From Erwinia aphidicola (GTDB taxonomy: Bacteria > Pseudomonadota > Gammaproteobacteria > Enterobacterales > Enterobacteriaceae): a stretch of DNA of 64,000 bases. Each line of letters opens with the position of its first letter. Position 1 is the stretch's first letter. The DNA lies in the NCBI RefSeq assembly GCF_024169515.1, contig NZ_JAMKCQ010000001.1:1054001-1118000 (forward strand), written 5' to 3'. A program made the position numbers and the translations under genes. Under the pieces are notes generated by a model, which searched no databases, was not told the DNA's origin, and saw only the letters and a list, made by a program, of their open reading frames with translations. Below are positions 1 to 9,104 of the stretch, in pieces.

Positions 1-386
1 TCACGAATGCAGAGGATATCAAACTCGCTTTTGCGCAGCGGGCCTTCCACTCCCGCCAGCAGGCGGTGCGGCCGTACGTTGGCAAACAGGTCAAACTGCT
101 TGCGGATGGGCAACAGCAGGCCGTGCAGCGAGACGTTATCCGGCACTTTTTCCGGCCAGCCAACCGCACCCAGCAGCACCGCATCAAATTTCTTCAGCGT
201 ATCGATACCGTCTTTCGGCATCATCTCACCGTGCTCAAGATAGTATTCGCACGACCACGGGAACCACTCGCCGCCAAGGGCGAAATCAAATTTGGCCGCG
301 CTGTGGACCAGCACATGCCAGGCAGCGTTAATCACATCCACGCCGATTCCGTCCCCGGGGATCACCGCCACTTGATAGCTTTTCAT
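1..386 (-). CDS. Tartrate dehydrogenase / D-malate dehydrogenase family protein (3' part outside window)
   Basis: N-terminal 128 codons of an isocitrate/isopropylmalate-type NAD-dependent decarboxylating dehydrogenase; the rest lies beyond base 1. The protein opens with the nucleotide-binding strand MKSYQVAVIPGDGIGVDV, followed by a GEWFPWSCEYYLEHGEMMP stretch and FDAVLLGAVGWPEKVPD, which from memory resemble tartrate/D-malate dehydrogenases (TtuC/DmlA) more than LeuB or Icd. Members oxidise and decarboxylate D-malate or tartrate in the cytoplasm using NAD and a divalent metal. The start has an AAGGAG ribosome binding site at good spacing. Active-site residues are not visible in the fragment, so substrate preference cannot be decided. 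Confidence 0.85.
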   Translation of the reverse strand, partial: MKSYQVAVIPGDGIGVDVINAAWHVLVHSAAKFDFALGGEWFPWSCEYYLEHGEMMPKDGIDTLKKFDAVLLGAVGWPEKVPDNVSLHGLLLPIRKQFDLFANVRPHRLLAGVEGPLRKSEFDILCIR

Positions 387-542
387 GATGCTCCTTAGAT
401 GATTAATATAACCAGCAAGATAACATCTTCGCCCAGGTGACGCGTTTGTGCTGCTTTTTTTGGGGTATCTGGCGGCAGAAGCTGCCGAACAGGCACGCTG
501 TACGCATCAGCCATCGCGGGCCGTGCAAGGCCCGCGTTCAGA

Positions 543-2087
543 TTAGCGGAACACGCTGACTGCCTCTACCAGACGGCTGGCCTGGTTTTTCATACGCTGC
601 GCCGCCTGCGCGCCTTCGCTGACCAGCGCGCTGTTATCGTGCGTCAGGCGGTCGAGCGCTTCTACCGCCTGCCCGACCTCGCCCAGCCCGGCGCTCTGCT
701 CGGCCGTTGCCACGCTGATCTGCTGCAGCAGTTCGGTGACGTTCTGCACCTTATCGACAATATCGCCGATCGCCTTGCCCGCTTCATGCACCTGCCCGGC
801 ACCGGACTCCACCTTGAGATTACTGGCGGCAATCAGTTGGCGGATCTCACTGGCTGCACCGGCGCTGCGCTGCGCCAGGCTGCGCACTTCTCCGGCGACC
901 ACGGCGAAGCCTTTGCCCTGTTCGCCGGCACGCGCGGCTTCCACCGCCGCATTCAGCGCCAGGATATTGGTCTGGAAAGCGATGCTGTCGATCAGGCCGG
1001 TAATGGTGGCAATCTGGCGCGAGCTGGCGGCGATCTCATCCATCGTCACCACCACGTTCTGCATCACCTCACCGCCCTTCACCGCCGCGTTGCTGGCGGT
1101 ATGCGAGAACTGATTGGCCTGCTCGGTACTCTCGCCGTTGCGCTGCACCGTGCTGGTCATTTGGTTCATGGTGCTGGCCGTCTGCTGCACGCTGGCTGCG
1201 GTCTGTTCGGTATGGCTGTTGATCTTGTCGTTACCGCGCGCCAGCTCGTCGCTGGCGCGATGCACGTCGAGTACCTGATCGCTGACGTCTTTAATCAGCC
1301 AGCGGAACATCAGGCCCAGCTGCCCCACCGCCCGCAGCGTCATACCGATCTCATCAACCCGGTTGAGGTGCTCAACCTGCGGATTAGCGCCGCTGGCCAC
1401 GTCCAGCGCCTGGCGACAGACGGCAGCCATCGGGCGGGCAATCTGGCTTTGCAGCCAGGCATCCACTCCCAGCGCGATCAGCACCGAAAAGGCGCTAAAA
1501 CCGGCCAGCGCCGCGCCCTGCAGCCCGGCGACTGCCGCCGCCGCCACCAGCGGTAGCCACAGCGCCAGCACCGCGCTATGAATGCGCCAGCGCAGTGACA
1601 GCGTTTTCAACAGGGAGAGCGGGCGCAGCCAGCCCGTGCGCAGCAGCAGGCCGCGATGCAAACGCCAGCCCTTGAGCCGCCCCTGATTCATCTTCTGATA
1701 CAGCTGCTCGGCGCCACGCACCTCTTCGGCGCCGGGCTTAACCCGCACCGACATATGGCCGAGTATTTCGCCATGGCGGATCACCGGCACCACGTTGGCG
1801 CGCACCCAGTAATGGTCGCCATTTTTACGGCGGTTTTTCACCAGCCCGGTCCACGGCAGCCCCTGTTTCAGGGTGCTCCACATATCGGCAAAGGCGGCTT
1901 TTGGCATATCGGGGTGGCGTACCAGATTATGAGGCTGACCGTCGATTTCACTGCGATCGTAGCCGCTCACCGCAATAAACGCGCTGTTAGCGTAGGTGAT
2001 GTAGCTGTCGGCATCGGTGGTGGTCATCAGAGTGGTATCGTCGTCGAGCAGATGCTCCTGCTGGGTTACGTGCTGATGGGTTTGCAT
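543..2087 (-). CDS. aer: Aer-type PAS-domain methyl-accepting chemotaxis receptor
   Basis: 514 residues, close to the length of E. coli Aer (about 506). Order: N-terminal PAS domain (about 10-125, with [15 protein letters not shown] and the conserved [13 protein letters not shown] region), a linker, one hydrophobic hairpin (about 160-210) rather than a periplasmic sensor domain, a HAMP-like segment, then the MCP signalling domain with the hairpin-tip core near [20 protein letters not shown]. In Aer proteins the PAS domain binds FAD and senses redox state, and the output goes to CheA/CheW. It stands alone, downstream of a LysR gene on the same strand. A FliA-type promoter candidate lies at the stop codon of that LysR gene, which would fit expression with the motility regulon. 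Confidence 0.88.
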   Translation of the reverse strand: MQTHQHVTQQEHLLDDDTTLMTTTDADSYITYANSAFIAVSGYDRSEIDGQPHNLVRHPDMPKAAFADMWSTLKQGLPWTGLVKNRRKNGDHYWVRANVVPVIRHGEILGHMSVRVKPGAEEVRGAEQLYQKMNQGRLKGWRLHRGLLLRTGWLRPLSLLKTLSLRWRIHSAVLALWLPLVAAAAVAGLQGAALAGFSAFSVLIALGVDAWLQSQIARPMAAVCRQALDVASGANPQVEHLNRVDEIGMTLRAVGQLGLMFRWLIKDVSDQVLDVHRASDELARGNDKINSHTEQTAASVQQTASTMNQMTSTVQRNGESTEQANQFSHTASNAAVKGGEVMQNVVVTMDEIAASSRQIATITGLIDSIAFQTNILALNAAVEAARAGEQGKGFAVVAGEVRSLAQRSAGAASEIRQLIAASNLKVESGAGQVHEAGKAIGDIVDKVQNVTELLQQISVATAEQSAGLGEVGQAVEALDRLTHDNSALVSEGAQAAQRMKNQASRLVEAVSVFR

Positions 2088-2145
2088 ATAACGACCTTGT
2101 TATGATGGTTTGGATCCTGCAGCAACTTGCCTGCTCTATGCTAAA

Positions 2146-2173
2146 CCATCGGCAGAAAGTGGCGAAAACTTTA
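2146..2173 (-). promoter_or_regulatory. Candidate sigma-28 (FliA) promoter of the Aer-type gene
   Basis: On the minus strand TAAAGTTT (2166-2173) and GCCGATGG (2146-2153) are separated by 12 bases. The known enterobacterial FliA consensus is TAAAGTTT-N11-GCCGATAA, so both boxes are nearly perfect and the spacer is one base long. It lies about 60 bases before the receptor start and overlaps the stop codon of the upstream LysR gene. Confidence 0.6.
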
Positions 2174-3112
2174 ACCATTCTCACCAGATTTATGCGCAAA
2201 CGCCTCACGCAGCCAGTGAATAAAAGCGCTGACGGCACGCGGCACCTGAGCCGACCACGGGCGCACCACGTACAGCGTCTCGGCAAAGGCGCCCACCGCC
2301 TGCCACTGCGGCAGCAGCTGCACTAACGAGCCATCCTTTAGCGCCGCTTGCGCGCTGAAGTCCGGCAGCAGCGCAATGCCCAGCCCTTCCAGCGCCGCAT
2401 CGCGAATCGATTCACTGTTGTTGGTGGCAAACGGCCCGCTGACGTTCACGGCTGTCTGTTCGCCCCCGGCCAGCGGCTGAAAACGCCAGCGCGGCGCCTC
2501 CACGCCGCGCGGATAGTAGAGGCAGAGGTGTTCACTCAGGGCATGCGGGCTGGCGGGATGACCGAAACGTGCCAGATAGGCCGGAGAAGCCACCACCACG
2601 GCGCGCGTCGGGCACAGCGGCAGCGCGACGTGGGTTTCCGGTAAGGTGGTGCTGTGACGAATAGCCAGGTCAAATCCTTCGCTGGCCAGCGACACCAGGC
2701 GGTCAGAAACTTCCAGCTGCACGCGCACCTGCGGATGCTCGCGCAGGAAAGCGGTGATATGCGGCACCAGCTGCTGGCGGGCAAACGCCACCGGTGCAGT
2801 CACGCGCACCATCCCGCGCAGCGGTCCGGCAGAGTCGCGCACGCTGAAAAAACTTTGGGCAATCTGTGCAAAGGGCGCGCGCAGGTCATCCACCAGCTTT
2901 TCCCCGGCGCTGGTCAGGCGCAGGCTGCGCGTGGTGCGCGTCACCAGCGGTACTCCTGCCAGCTGCTCCAGCTCCTTGATCTTCTGCGACATCGCCGCCT
3001 TACTGACCTCCAGCCGGTCTGCGGCGGCGGTAAAACTGCCCTGCTCGGCCAGCACCGTCAGCCAGTGCAGATGCGTCCACAGCGCATCCGTCTTAAGCTC
3101 TTTCATTTTCAT
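2171..3112 (-). CDS. LysR-family transcriptional regulator
   Basis: 313 residues. N-terminal winged helix-turn-helix (about 12-70; GSFTAAADRLEVSKAAMSQK then IKELEQLAGVPLVTRTTRSL), followed by the periplasmic-binding-protein-like effector domain (about 95-300). This is the CrgA/AaeR-like subgroup, whose members often sit divergent to small redox or tautomerase genes. It is divergent from the tautomerase gene at 3238, its likely target. An ACTATAGT palindrome (3118-3125) lies immediately upstream of the start and could be part of an autoregulatory site. Effector unknown. Confidence 0.9.
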   Translation of the reverse strand: MKMKELKTDALWTHLHWLTVLAEQGSFTAAADRLEVSKAAMSQKIKELEQLAGVPLVTRTTRSLRLTSAGEKLVDDLRAPFAQIAQSFFSVRDSAGPLRGMVRVTAPVAFARQQLVPHITAFLREHPQVRVQLEVSDRLVSLASEGFDLAIRHSTTLPETHVALPLCPTRAVVVASPAYLARFGHPASPHALSEHLCLYYPRGVEAPRWRFQPLAGGEQTAVNVSGPFATNNSESIRDAALEGLGIALLPDFSAQAALKDGSLVQLLPQWQAVGAFAETLYVVRPWSAQVPRAVSAFIHWLREAFAHKSGENG

Positions 3113-3117
3113 TGTTC

Positions 3118-3125
3118 ACTATAGT
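3118..3125. promoter_or_regulatory. Palindrome between divergent LysR and tautomerase genes
   Basis: ACTATAGT, within a TTcACTATAGTaAA context, sits directly upstream of the LysR start. LysR regulators usually bind T-N11-A type interrupted palindromes in the divergent intergenic region, so this is a reasonable but unproven operator half. Confidence 0.3.
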
Positions 3126-3237
3126 AAATAATCATTTCAAGCATAGCGCTTTTTCCCGCCGCGCATCAGGGTTAAATTGCCCCCGTTGACAGGCGATACT
3201 GCCTGCATCACTAAACAATGACCAAGTCGGGGTATCT

Positions 3238-3627
3238 ATGCCGTTACTGCAATTCGATGTCATTCAGGGCCGTTCAGAGTCCGAGCTAAAAACCCTGCTG
3301 GATGCGGCCCACCGTGCAGTCCTGACGGCGTTTAACGTGCCAGCGCGCGACCGCTATCAGATTGTTCACGAGAATAAAGGCTACCAGATGGTGTTCGAGG
3401 ATACCGGCCTGGATCTGCCGCGTACCGATAATCTGGTGATGGTGAGGGTGTTTACCAGCCCGCGCAGCAGCGAGCAGAAGCAGCTCTTTATGGCCGAACT
3501 GTGCCGCGAACTGGAAGAGAGCTGTGGGATCCTGCCAACTGATGTGATGATGACCTTTATCACCAACGATAAAGGCGACTGGAGCTTCGGCAATGGCGTG
3601 GCGCAGTATCTGACCGGCGAGCTGTAA
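3238..3627 (+). CDS. Tautomerase-superfamily protein, malonate semialdehyde decarboxylase-like
   Basis: 129 residues with the superfamily hallmark: a proline directly after the initiator Met, which becomes the N-terminal catalytic base. Length, the PLLQFDVIQGR opening, VPARDRY, MVFEDTGL and DWSFGNGVAQYLTGEL all resemble Pseudomonas malonate semialdehyde decarboxylase (MSAD). In mature numbering Pro1, Asp37 and Arg75 line up with MSAD catalytic residues, but the position recalled as Arg73 is Ser here. The real substrate may therefore differ. Single gene, divergent from a LysR regulator, which suggests induction by an aromatic or carbonyl compound. Confidence 0.85.
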   Translation: MPLLQFDVIQGRSESELKTLLDAAHRAVLTAFNVPARDRYQIVHENKGYQMVFEDTGLDLPRTDNLVMVRVFTSPRSSEQKQLFMAELCRELEESCGILPTDVMMTFITNDKGDWSFGNGVAQYLTGEL

Positions 3628-3640
3628 GCAGTAGCAGAAA

Positions 3641-3663
3641 CTCCCCGGCTGGCCGCCGGGGAG
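3641..3663. terminator. Hairpin between convergent tautomerase and porin genes
   Basis: CTCCCCGGC / GCCGGGGAG, a 9-bp perfect stem with a five-base loop, between two convergent stop codons. There is only a weak T-rich tail on either side, so it is a plausible but not strong bidirectional terminator. Confidence 0.55.
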
Positions 3664-3673
3664 TGCATAACGA

Positions 3674-4828
3674 TTAGAAATCGTAACGCAGACGCACCAG
3701 GTTCATATCACCCAGGTTGTCGGTGCTGGAAGTAAACACGTGTTCGTAGTCAACACGGAAGCCGTAATCCAGCTTGAAGGTCACACCCAGGCCGTTATCG
3801 ATACGCTGGTAATCACGCCCCGACACGTACTGCAGGCGGTCGCCCATAAAGTACGGCATCACCGACTTCAGACCGTATTGACCCACCGGCACGGTATAAC
3901 CGGCCAGATACTCCACGCCCCATGCATCACCGGCGAAGTAGTTGTGAACATCGGCTTTTTTGGTGGTCAGGAAGTTGTCGTACCAGCCGCCGCCCACGGT
4001 GAAGGTCCAGTTATCCGGCGTCCAGCTCAGCGCGGTACCGAAAATATTCTGGTCGTAAGATTTGTCATCGCCGTTGTTGCGGTTACGCATATCTGCGCGG
4101 GTGTAGTTCCACGCGGTGCCCCAGGTCAGATCCTTCGCGATGTGGTAATCCACGCCCAGCGATCCGCCGCCCTGACGCTTGTAGCCGAGGCTATTGCCAT
4201 TGACCAGGTAGTCATTGTCGGCAAACAGGTAGGAGGCATACACATCGGCGTCGCCGAAGGTATTTTTGTACTTCAGCATCTTGCGTGAACGATAAGAGCC
4301 GTCGTAGTCGCCGTTAATCCCGTTACCCGGTGCCTGGGCCAGCATGTCGTAGTCCCAGATATCGGTTTTCGCGCCGACCACATCGTAATAAACGCTGTTC
4401 TGCTGGCCGAAGGTCAGCGTACCCCAGGTTTTGCTTTTCAGGCCGGTGTAAAGCATACGGCGGGTGGTGTTGTGCGCGCCCGGGGCGTAGTGGTTATCCC
4501 AGTCGAACACCGCCGGGATATTGACGCCCAGTTCGTAGTAGCTGATCCAGCTGATATCATCAAACAGATAATAATCAGCGGCAAAGCGGAAACGCGAACC
4601 GCCGTCAAAACCATTACGACGGTAGGCGTTGCTGCCATCGTTGCCGGTCAGGTTGTTGAACTGTGGACGAATACTGCCGCCCACGGTGAAGTTCAGACGG
4701 CTCAGCGGGTCGCCCGCCTGGGGATCTTGTTTAAGCAGGGTAATCTCAGCATTAGCAGCAAAAGAAGCGCTGCCAACAATCAGCCCCAGACCAATGGCCT
4801 GAGTTAAAATACGCATTTTAGTTAACAT
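3674..4828 (-). CDS. Outer-membrane porin (first of two paralogues)
   Basis: 384 residues with a signal peptide (basic start, hydrophobic core, cleavage likely after SFAANA, mature start EITLLKQDPQ). The rest is beta-barrel: alternating polar and aromatic residues, GGSRFRFAADY, AKTDIWDYDM near the middle and a C-terminal RLRYDF ending in Phe, the BamA recognition signal of outer-membrane proteins. It belongs to the general Gram-negative porin superfamily but is not an obvious OmpC/OmpF/PhoE orthologue. Its neighbour at 5032 is a clear paralogue. Substrate unknown. The AT-rich 200 bases upstream probably hold its promoter. Confidence 0.85.
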   Translation of the reverse strand: MLTKMRILTQAIGLGLIVGSASFAANAEITLLKQDPQAGDPLSRLNFTVGGSIRPQFNNLTGNDGSNAYRRNGFDGGSRFRFAADYYLFDDISWISYYELGVNIPAVFDWDNHYAPGAHNTTRRMLYTGLKSKTWGTLTFGQQNSVYYDVVGAKTDIWDYDMLAQAPGNGINGDYDGSYRSRKMLKYKNTFGDADVYASYLFADNDYLVNGNSLGYKRQGGGSLGVDYHIAKDLTWGTAWNYTRADMRNRNNGDDKSYDQNIFGTALSWTPDNWTFTVGGGWYDNFLTTKKADVHNYFAGDAWGVEYLAGYTVPVGQYGLKSVMPYFMGDRLQYVSGRDYQRIDNGLGVTFKLDYGFRVDYEHVFTSSTDNLGDMNLVRLRYDF

Positions 4829-5031
4829 TATGTAGCCCTGTGTAATATTGCCAAATATAACGGCGAGATATTAGCCCGAAATATGTGACATTTAGTTCAT
4901 CTGCATGACGATTTTGTGCGGTTTTGCGCACGAAGAGATTAAGCAAATATTTCATTATGTTTTTTTATTCACACAAATTATCAAATTGTGCGGTATTTAT
5001 TGACCGTGCCTAAACAAAAGCCAAATAGTTT

Positions 5032-6171
5032 TCAGAAGTCATAGCGCAGGCGAAACAAATTTAAATCACCAATGTGGTCATTGCTGGAGCGAAACACATG
5101 CTGATAGTCAAAACGGAACCCTTTGTATAAAAAGAACTCCACGCCCAGACCATTCTCACGCTGGTAGCGCTCACGATGCTGCCCGGCGCGCAGCTGGGCA
5201 CCAAAGTAGATCGGCATGATGCTTTTCAGCCCGTAGCGATTTACCGCAAAGTCCCGCCCGATGAAATAGCTCAGCCCCCAGGCGCGGGTGGCAAAGTAGC
5301 GCCGCAGCGGTCGGCCGGCCAGAGGGGTAAAGTTACGGAACCAGCCGCCGGTCGCCGCCACCGTCCAGTGCCCTGGCTTCCAGGAGAACCCGGTACCCAG
5401 GATCTGCTGATCAAAGCGCTTGCGCTGCTGCTGTGCATCACTCATGGAAGCGCGGGTGCGGTTCCACGCCAGCCCCCACGACAGCCGGGGTGTTAAATGG
5501 TCGTCAATTCCCAGTGACTGACCATCATGCCGCTTGTACCTTGCGCCTCGGCTGTAGTACGGATTGACCGGGAAAAGATAGCTGGCGTAGAGATCGACGG
5601 GGCCGAAATGTTGCAGGTAGTTGAGCGATCGGCGGGCGTGCCAGGAACCATCGGCATTTGCCTCCATCCCGTTCTCCACCGGCTCGGTGTGCATATCGTT
5701 GCCCCAGATATCGGTTTTAGCGGTCACCACCTGGTAATAGATACTGTCGCGGTGGCCCCAGGTGAGTTCGCCCCAGCGCTGACTGCGTACCCCGGCAAAC
5801 AGCTGTCGATTACTGGTGTTGCGCGCCCCTTCAGCATAGTGGCCGTGCCAGCCGATCAGCTCAGCGCTATTCACCCCTGTTTCCGCGTAGCCCACCAGGC
5901 TGAAGTCGTTATCCAGCTGATAGCGCAGATGGAAACGCAGGCGCGAGCCGCCATCAAACAGGTTGCGCTGATAAGAACCGCGATCTTTACCGCCCATCAC
6001 ATCATAGATACTCATACGGATATCGCCGCCGACGCGTAAATTGAAGCGGCTTAGCAAGCTGCCCCCCTGCGGATCGGCCCTGAGCAGGGTGATCTCAGCC
6101 CGGCATGAGGTGGAAAAAAGTAGCAGCAGCAGCGCGGAACGACACAGGTGAAGCGTGCAAGCGAGTTTCAT
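5032..6171 (-). CDS. Outer-membrane porin (second paralogue)
   Basis: About 379 residues, homologous along its whole length to the porin at 3674. Shared segments include AEITLLRADPQGGSLLSRFN, LFDGGSRLRF, AKTDIWGNDM, GQSLGID, NGLGVEF and a C-terminal LFRLRYDF. I placed the start at the second of two adjacent ATG codons because GGGAGG precedes it at proper spacing; a start eight codons further upstream is less likely. A signal peptide is present, ending about CRAEITLL. It has more Arg and His than its paralogue, so the two pores may differ in charge selectivity. The tandem arrangement suggests local duplication followed by divergence. Confidence 0.82.
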   Translation of the reverse strand: MKLACTLHLCRSALLLLLFSTSCRAEITLLRADPQGGSLLSRFNLRVGGDIRMSIYDVMGGKDRGSYQRNLFDGGSRLRFHLRYQLDNDFSLVGYAETGVNSAELIGWHGHYAEGARNTSNRQLFAGVRSQRWGELTWGHRDSIYYQVVTAKTDIWGNDMHTEPVENGMEANADGSWHARRSLNYLQHFGPVDLYASYLFPVNPYYSRGARYKRHDGQSLGIDDHLTPRLSWGLAWNRTRASMSDAQQQRKRFDQQILGTGFSWKPGHWTVAATGGWFRNFTPLAGRPLRRYFATRAWGLSYFIGRDFAVNRYGLKSIMPIYFGAQLRAGQHRERYQRENGLGVEFFLYKGFRFDYQHVFRSSNDHIGDLNLFRLRYDF

Positions 6172-6773
6172 CATTACCCTCCCTGAGTAGACCACTCCCC
6201 CGGCGGGGAGCAGTTTTCACGAAATGCGCAATCATAAAAACGCCTGATTCTTAGCCGGGTTTTATCCCTAAATGTGAACACCCCCGTTTCTGCATAGCGA
6301 GATTGCAAAAATTTGGCGCAATTAACATTTTTGCAACATCGTTACGGCTTTTTGTGGTTTTTAAATGAAAAAGATGCTGACTCGCCATTTATGTGAGCTA
6401 AATCCTAATTTTGAGATTATTCCCTCCTGCACTCACTCATTAATTATGTTTAAGATACTTCGCGCCAAATGCGGGCTATTCGACTGTCTGGTCATGGCTG
6501 AATGAGGGTGGCTTCGCCTGTAGCAATGAAAAGCAGTGTCAAATAGCCTTATCGCCCGCAAACAGCAGATTGAAAAAAGTCATCATTGCGTCACGCAAAG
6601 TTAAACGAAAGGTAAACGGCGGGGTTGCAGGCGTGGGCACTATCACATTTTCCTGTCCCCCCGGTTGGTTGCCAGAGATAATTCGCTGCGTTAAATTAAT
6701 CCGTTGAACTTAATATTTTCTTTTCGCAGGCACCTGACAGGGATTGCGTCACATACAGGGTAAAATTGATCCG
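6172..6773. other. Intergenic region between divergent porin and opgB
   Basis: About 600 bases with no convincing gene on either strand. It presumably holds the promoters of both flanking genes. It contains AT-rich stretches with T runs around 6300-6430, but I could not identify a defined operator, riboswitch or small RNA. Confidence 0.5.
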
Positions 6774-9065
6774 ATGGTTTCAGAATGGTTATCACTCCTA
6801 TTTTTTATCGCTTCTGTATCACTTTACACATGGAAGGCAGGACGCCATAAGCTTTGGTTCTCGGCGGTGCTGGTACTGCTGGGCGTCTACATTGTGCTGA
6901 ATGCTTCCCTGCTGGCGAGTAATTATTTCACCGGTGAAGGCATTAACGATGCGGTTATTTATACCATCACCAGCAGCCTGAGCGGCGCCGGGGTGCAGAA
7001 GTATATTCTGCCAGCAGTGGGGCTGATAATAACGTTATTACTGCTATTCCTGTTATTATCCTGGGTATTACAACTGCGTAAAAACCATAATTACAGCAAA
7101 TTATATAGCCTGCTGGCATTGGTGCTTGCCGTACTCTCGATCAAAACCACCCCGGCTTATCAGCAGGTCACCAATTTAATTAAGTCACAAATGACCAAAG
7201 GCGACTCGGATTTTTACAGTCATTATCAGGTGCCGGGAAAAAGCTTACGCGGCGATCGCCCTAATCTGGTGTATATCTACGCCGAAAGCCTGGAACGCAC
7301 CTATTTTGATGAGCATGCGTTTCCAAAACTGGCACCTGAACTGAACGAAATTAAAAATAACTCGCTGGACTTCAGCAATACTGAACAGCTGCCCGGCACT
7401 GAATACACCATTGCCGGTATGGTGGCCTCACAGTGCGGCATCCCGCTGTTTGCGCCGTTTGACGGCAACGCTTCCAGCTCGCTGTCGACCTTCTACCCGC
7501 AGAATGTCTGCCTTGGCGATATCCTGAAATCTTCCGGTTATCAGAACTATTTCTATCAGGGTGCCAGCCTGAGCTTCGCGGGCAAGGATCTGTTCCTCTC
7601 CTCGCACGGCTTTGACCATATGTACGGTTTTAAAGAGCTGGCTGGCGTGGTGAAAGACCCGAAATACCGCAACGACTGGGGCTGGTATGACGATACCGTG
7701 CTGGAGGTGGTGTTTGACAAATATCTGGAGCTGGCGCAGAAAAACCAGCCGTTCTCGCTGTTTGCCCTGACCGTGGATACCCATCATCCGGATGGCTTTA
7801 TCTCCCGCAGCTGCCAGCGCAAGTCTTATCCGTTTGACGGCAAAGAGGATAAATCCTTCGCGGCGGTTGCCTGCGGCCAGGAGCATATTGCCAGACTGAT
7901 TGAAAAAATCCGCGCCACGCCGTATTTCAAAAACACCATTATCGTGGTCAGCTCCGACCATCTGGCGATGAACAACACCGCCTACAAATATCTTAACCAG
8001 CACGATCGCCGCGATCTGTTCTTTATGCTGCGCGGCGATGACGTCAGCAGCAAAGTGATTTCGCTGAAGCGAAACACGCTGGACAACGGCGCCACGGTGC
8101 TGGATGCGATGGGCGGCGATAACTTTATCGGCCTGGGGCGCAGCAGCCTCTCCTCCACCTCCCTTTCCGCCACCTATCTCAATATCAAAGAGAAGATCAA
8201 CGAGTGGAAGCCGGACGTGATTTCGCTGTGGAACTTCCCGAAAGCGATCTCCGACTACAAAATTGATAGCGAGAAAAATACCTTCAGCTTCTCTGGCGCC
8301 CACTTCAAGCTGCCGCTGTTACTGTCAGTGATGCCAAATAAGATTGAACCGAAGCTGGATGCTTACCTGGCGACCCCGCTGAAGCAGCAGCTGGCAAGAT
8401 TCGCCCCCGACGAGAAGTTTGTCTGGATCGATCGCTGCTACAAAATAGGCAGCGTATGGGATGACAAGCTGATAATGAACAACGGCCTGTGCGTGGCAAA
8501 CGGTACGCTGAATGCGCACCCGACCATTATTCAGGTTAAACCGGGCAACACGCTGGGGAAAATCACCTTTAGCAAAGGTGAGCAGAGTGACGATCGCTAT
8601 CAGCGCAGCCTGACGCGCCTGAAGATAGCCGACGCCGACCTGAAATACGCCTCGGACAGCATTCAGTTCAATCTGCCTGGCCTGCCGCAGCAGGTGCAGA
8701 AAGTGTCCGGCCTCTCTTATGCTGAAAACTGGGGGCGCTGGTCGGATGCCAACCTGCTGCCGGATGTCACCATCCAGTATCTGGAGCCTCTGCCAGCTAA
8801 ATTTGCGCTGACGATGAGCGCCCGCGCCTTTGGCAATAACAGCCTGCGCCCGGTGCAGGTCAGAGTCGGTGACTGGCAGCAGCAGGTGACCTTCGGCGCG
8901 CAGGACACCACGATGACGCTGCAGGTGGATAACCCGTCACGGGCGCGCAGCATCGTCATCACGCCGCCGGAGCCGATTGAAACCAGTGAAGGTACGGTAG
9001 ATGGTTTTGCGGCACGTAAGCTGGGGATAGGGCTGGTCAGCCTGAAGGTTACGGCTCAACCCTGA
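6774..9065 (+). CDS. opgB: Phosphoglycerol transferase I (osmoregulated periplasmic glucan modification)
   Basis: 763 residues, the same length as E. coli OpgB (MdoB). I chose the ATG giving MVSEWLSLLFFIASVSLYTW because it aligns with the E. coli start; an in-frame ATG ten codons upstream exists. Four transmembrane helices occupy about 1-150. A sulfatase-fold periplasmic catalytic domain follows, with the metal and nucleophile region NLVYIYAESLERTYFD, QLPGTEYTIAGMVASQCG and TVDTHHPDGF. The enzyme transfers sn-1-phosphoglycerol from phosphatidylglycerol to periplasmic glucans. It is monocistronic here and convergent with the asparagine synthetase gene. Confidence 0.95.
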   Translation: MVSEWLSLLFFIASVSLYTWKAGRHKLWFSAVLVLLGVYIVLNASLLASNYFTGEGINDAVIYTITSSLSGAGVQKYILPAVGLIITLLLLFLLLSWVLQLRKNHNYSKLYSLLALVLAVLSIKTTPAYQQVTNLIKSQMTKGDSDFYSHYQVPGKSLRGDRPNLVYIYAESLERTYFDEHAFPKLAPELNEIKNNSLDFSNTEQLPGTEYTIAGMVASQCGIPLFAPFDGNASSSLSTFYPQNVCLGDILKSSGYQNYFYQGASLSFAGKDLFLSSHGFDHMYGFKELAGVVKDPKYRNDWGWYDDTVLEVVFDKYLELAQKNQPFSLFALTVDTHHPDGFISRSCQRKSYPFDGKEDKSFAAVACGQEHIARLIEKIRATPYFKNTIIVVSSDHLAMNNTAYKYLNQHDRRDLFFMLRGDDVSSKVISLKRNTLDNGATVLDAMGGDNFIGLGRSSLSSTSLSATYLNIKEKINEWKPDVISLWNFPKAISDYKIDSEKNTFSFSGAHFKLPLLLSVMPNKIEPKLDAYLATPLKQQLARFAPDEKFVWIDRCYKIGSVWDDKLIMNNGLCVANGTLNAHPTIIQVKPGNTLGKITFSKGEQSDDRYQRSLTRLKIADADLKYASDSIQFNLPGLPQQVQKVSGLSYAENWGRWSDANLLPDVTIQYLEPLPAKFALTMSARAFGNNSLRPVQVRVGDWQQQVTFGAQDTTMTLQVDNPSRARSIVITPPEPIETSEGTVDGFAARKLGIGLVSLKVTAQP

Positions 9066-9071
9066 GATTGA

Positions 9072-9098
9072 GGTGGCCCCGGCATGCGCGGGGCCACC
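9072..9098. terminator. Bidirectional terminator between opgB and asparagine synthetase
   Basis: GGTGGCCCCG / CGGGGCCACC, a 10-bp stem with a 7-base loop, centred in the 39-base gap between convergent genes. Confidence 0.75.
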
Positions 9099-9104
9099 CT
9101 GACT

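Noticed and set aside
639..1556. Long open frame (305 codons) opposite the Aer-type gene
   Set aside because: Antisense shadow of a GC-rich coding region; low-complexity His/Leu/Arg-rich translation and no family resemblance.
7428..8303. Long open frame (291 codons) opposite opgB
   Set aside because: Antisense of a conserved gene with no ribosome binding site and no recognisable domain.
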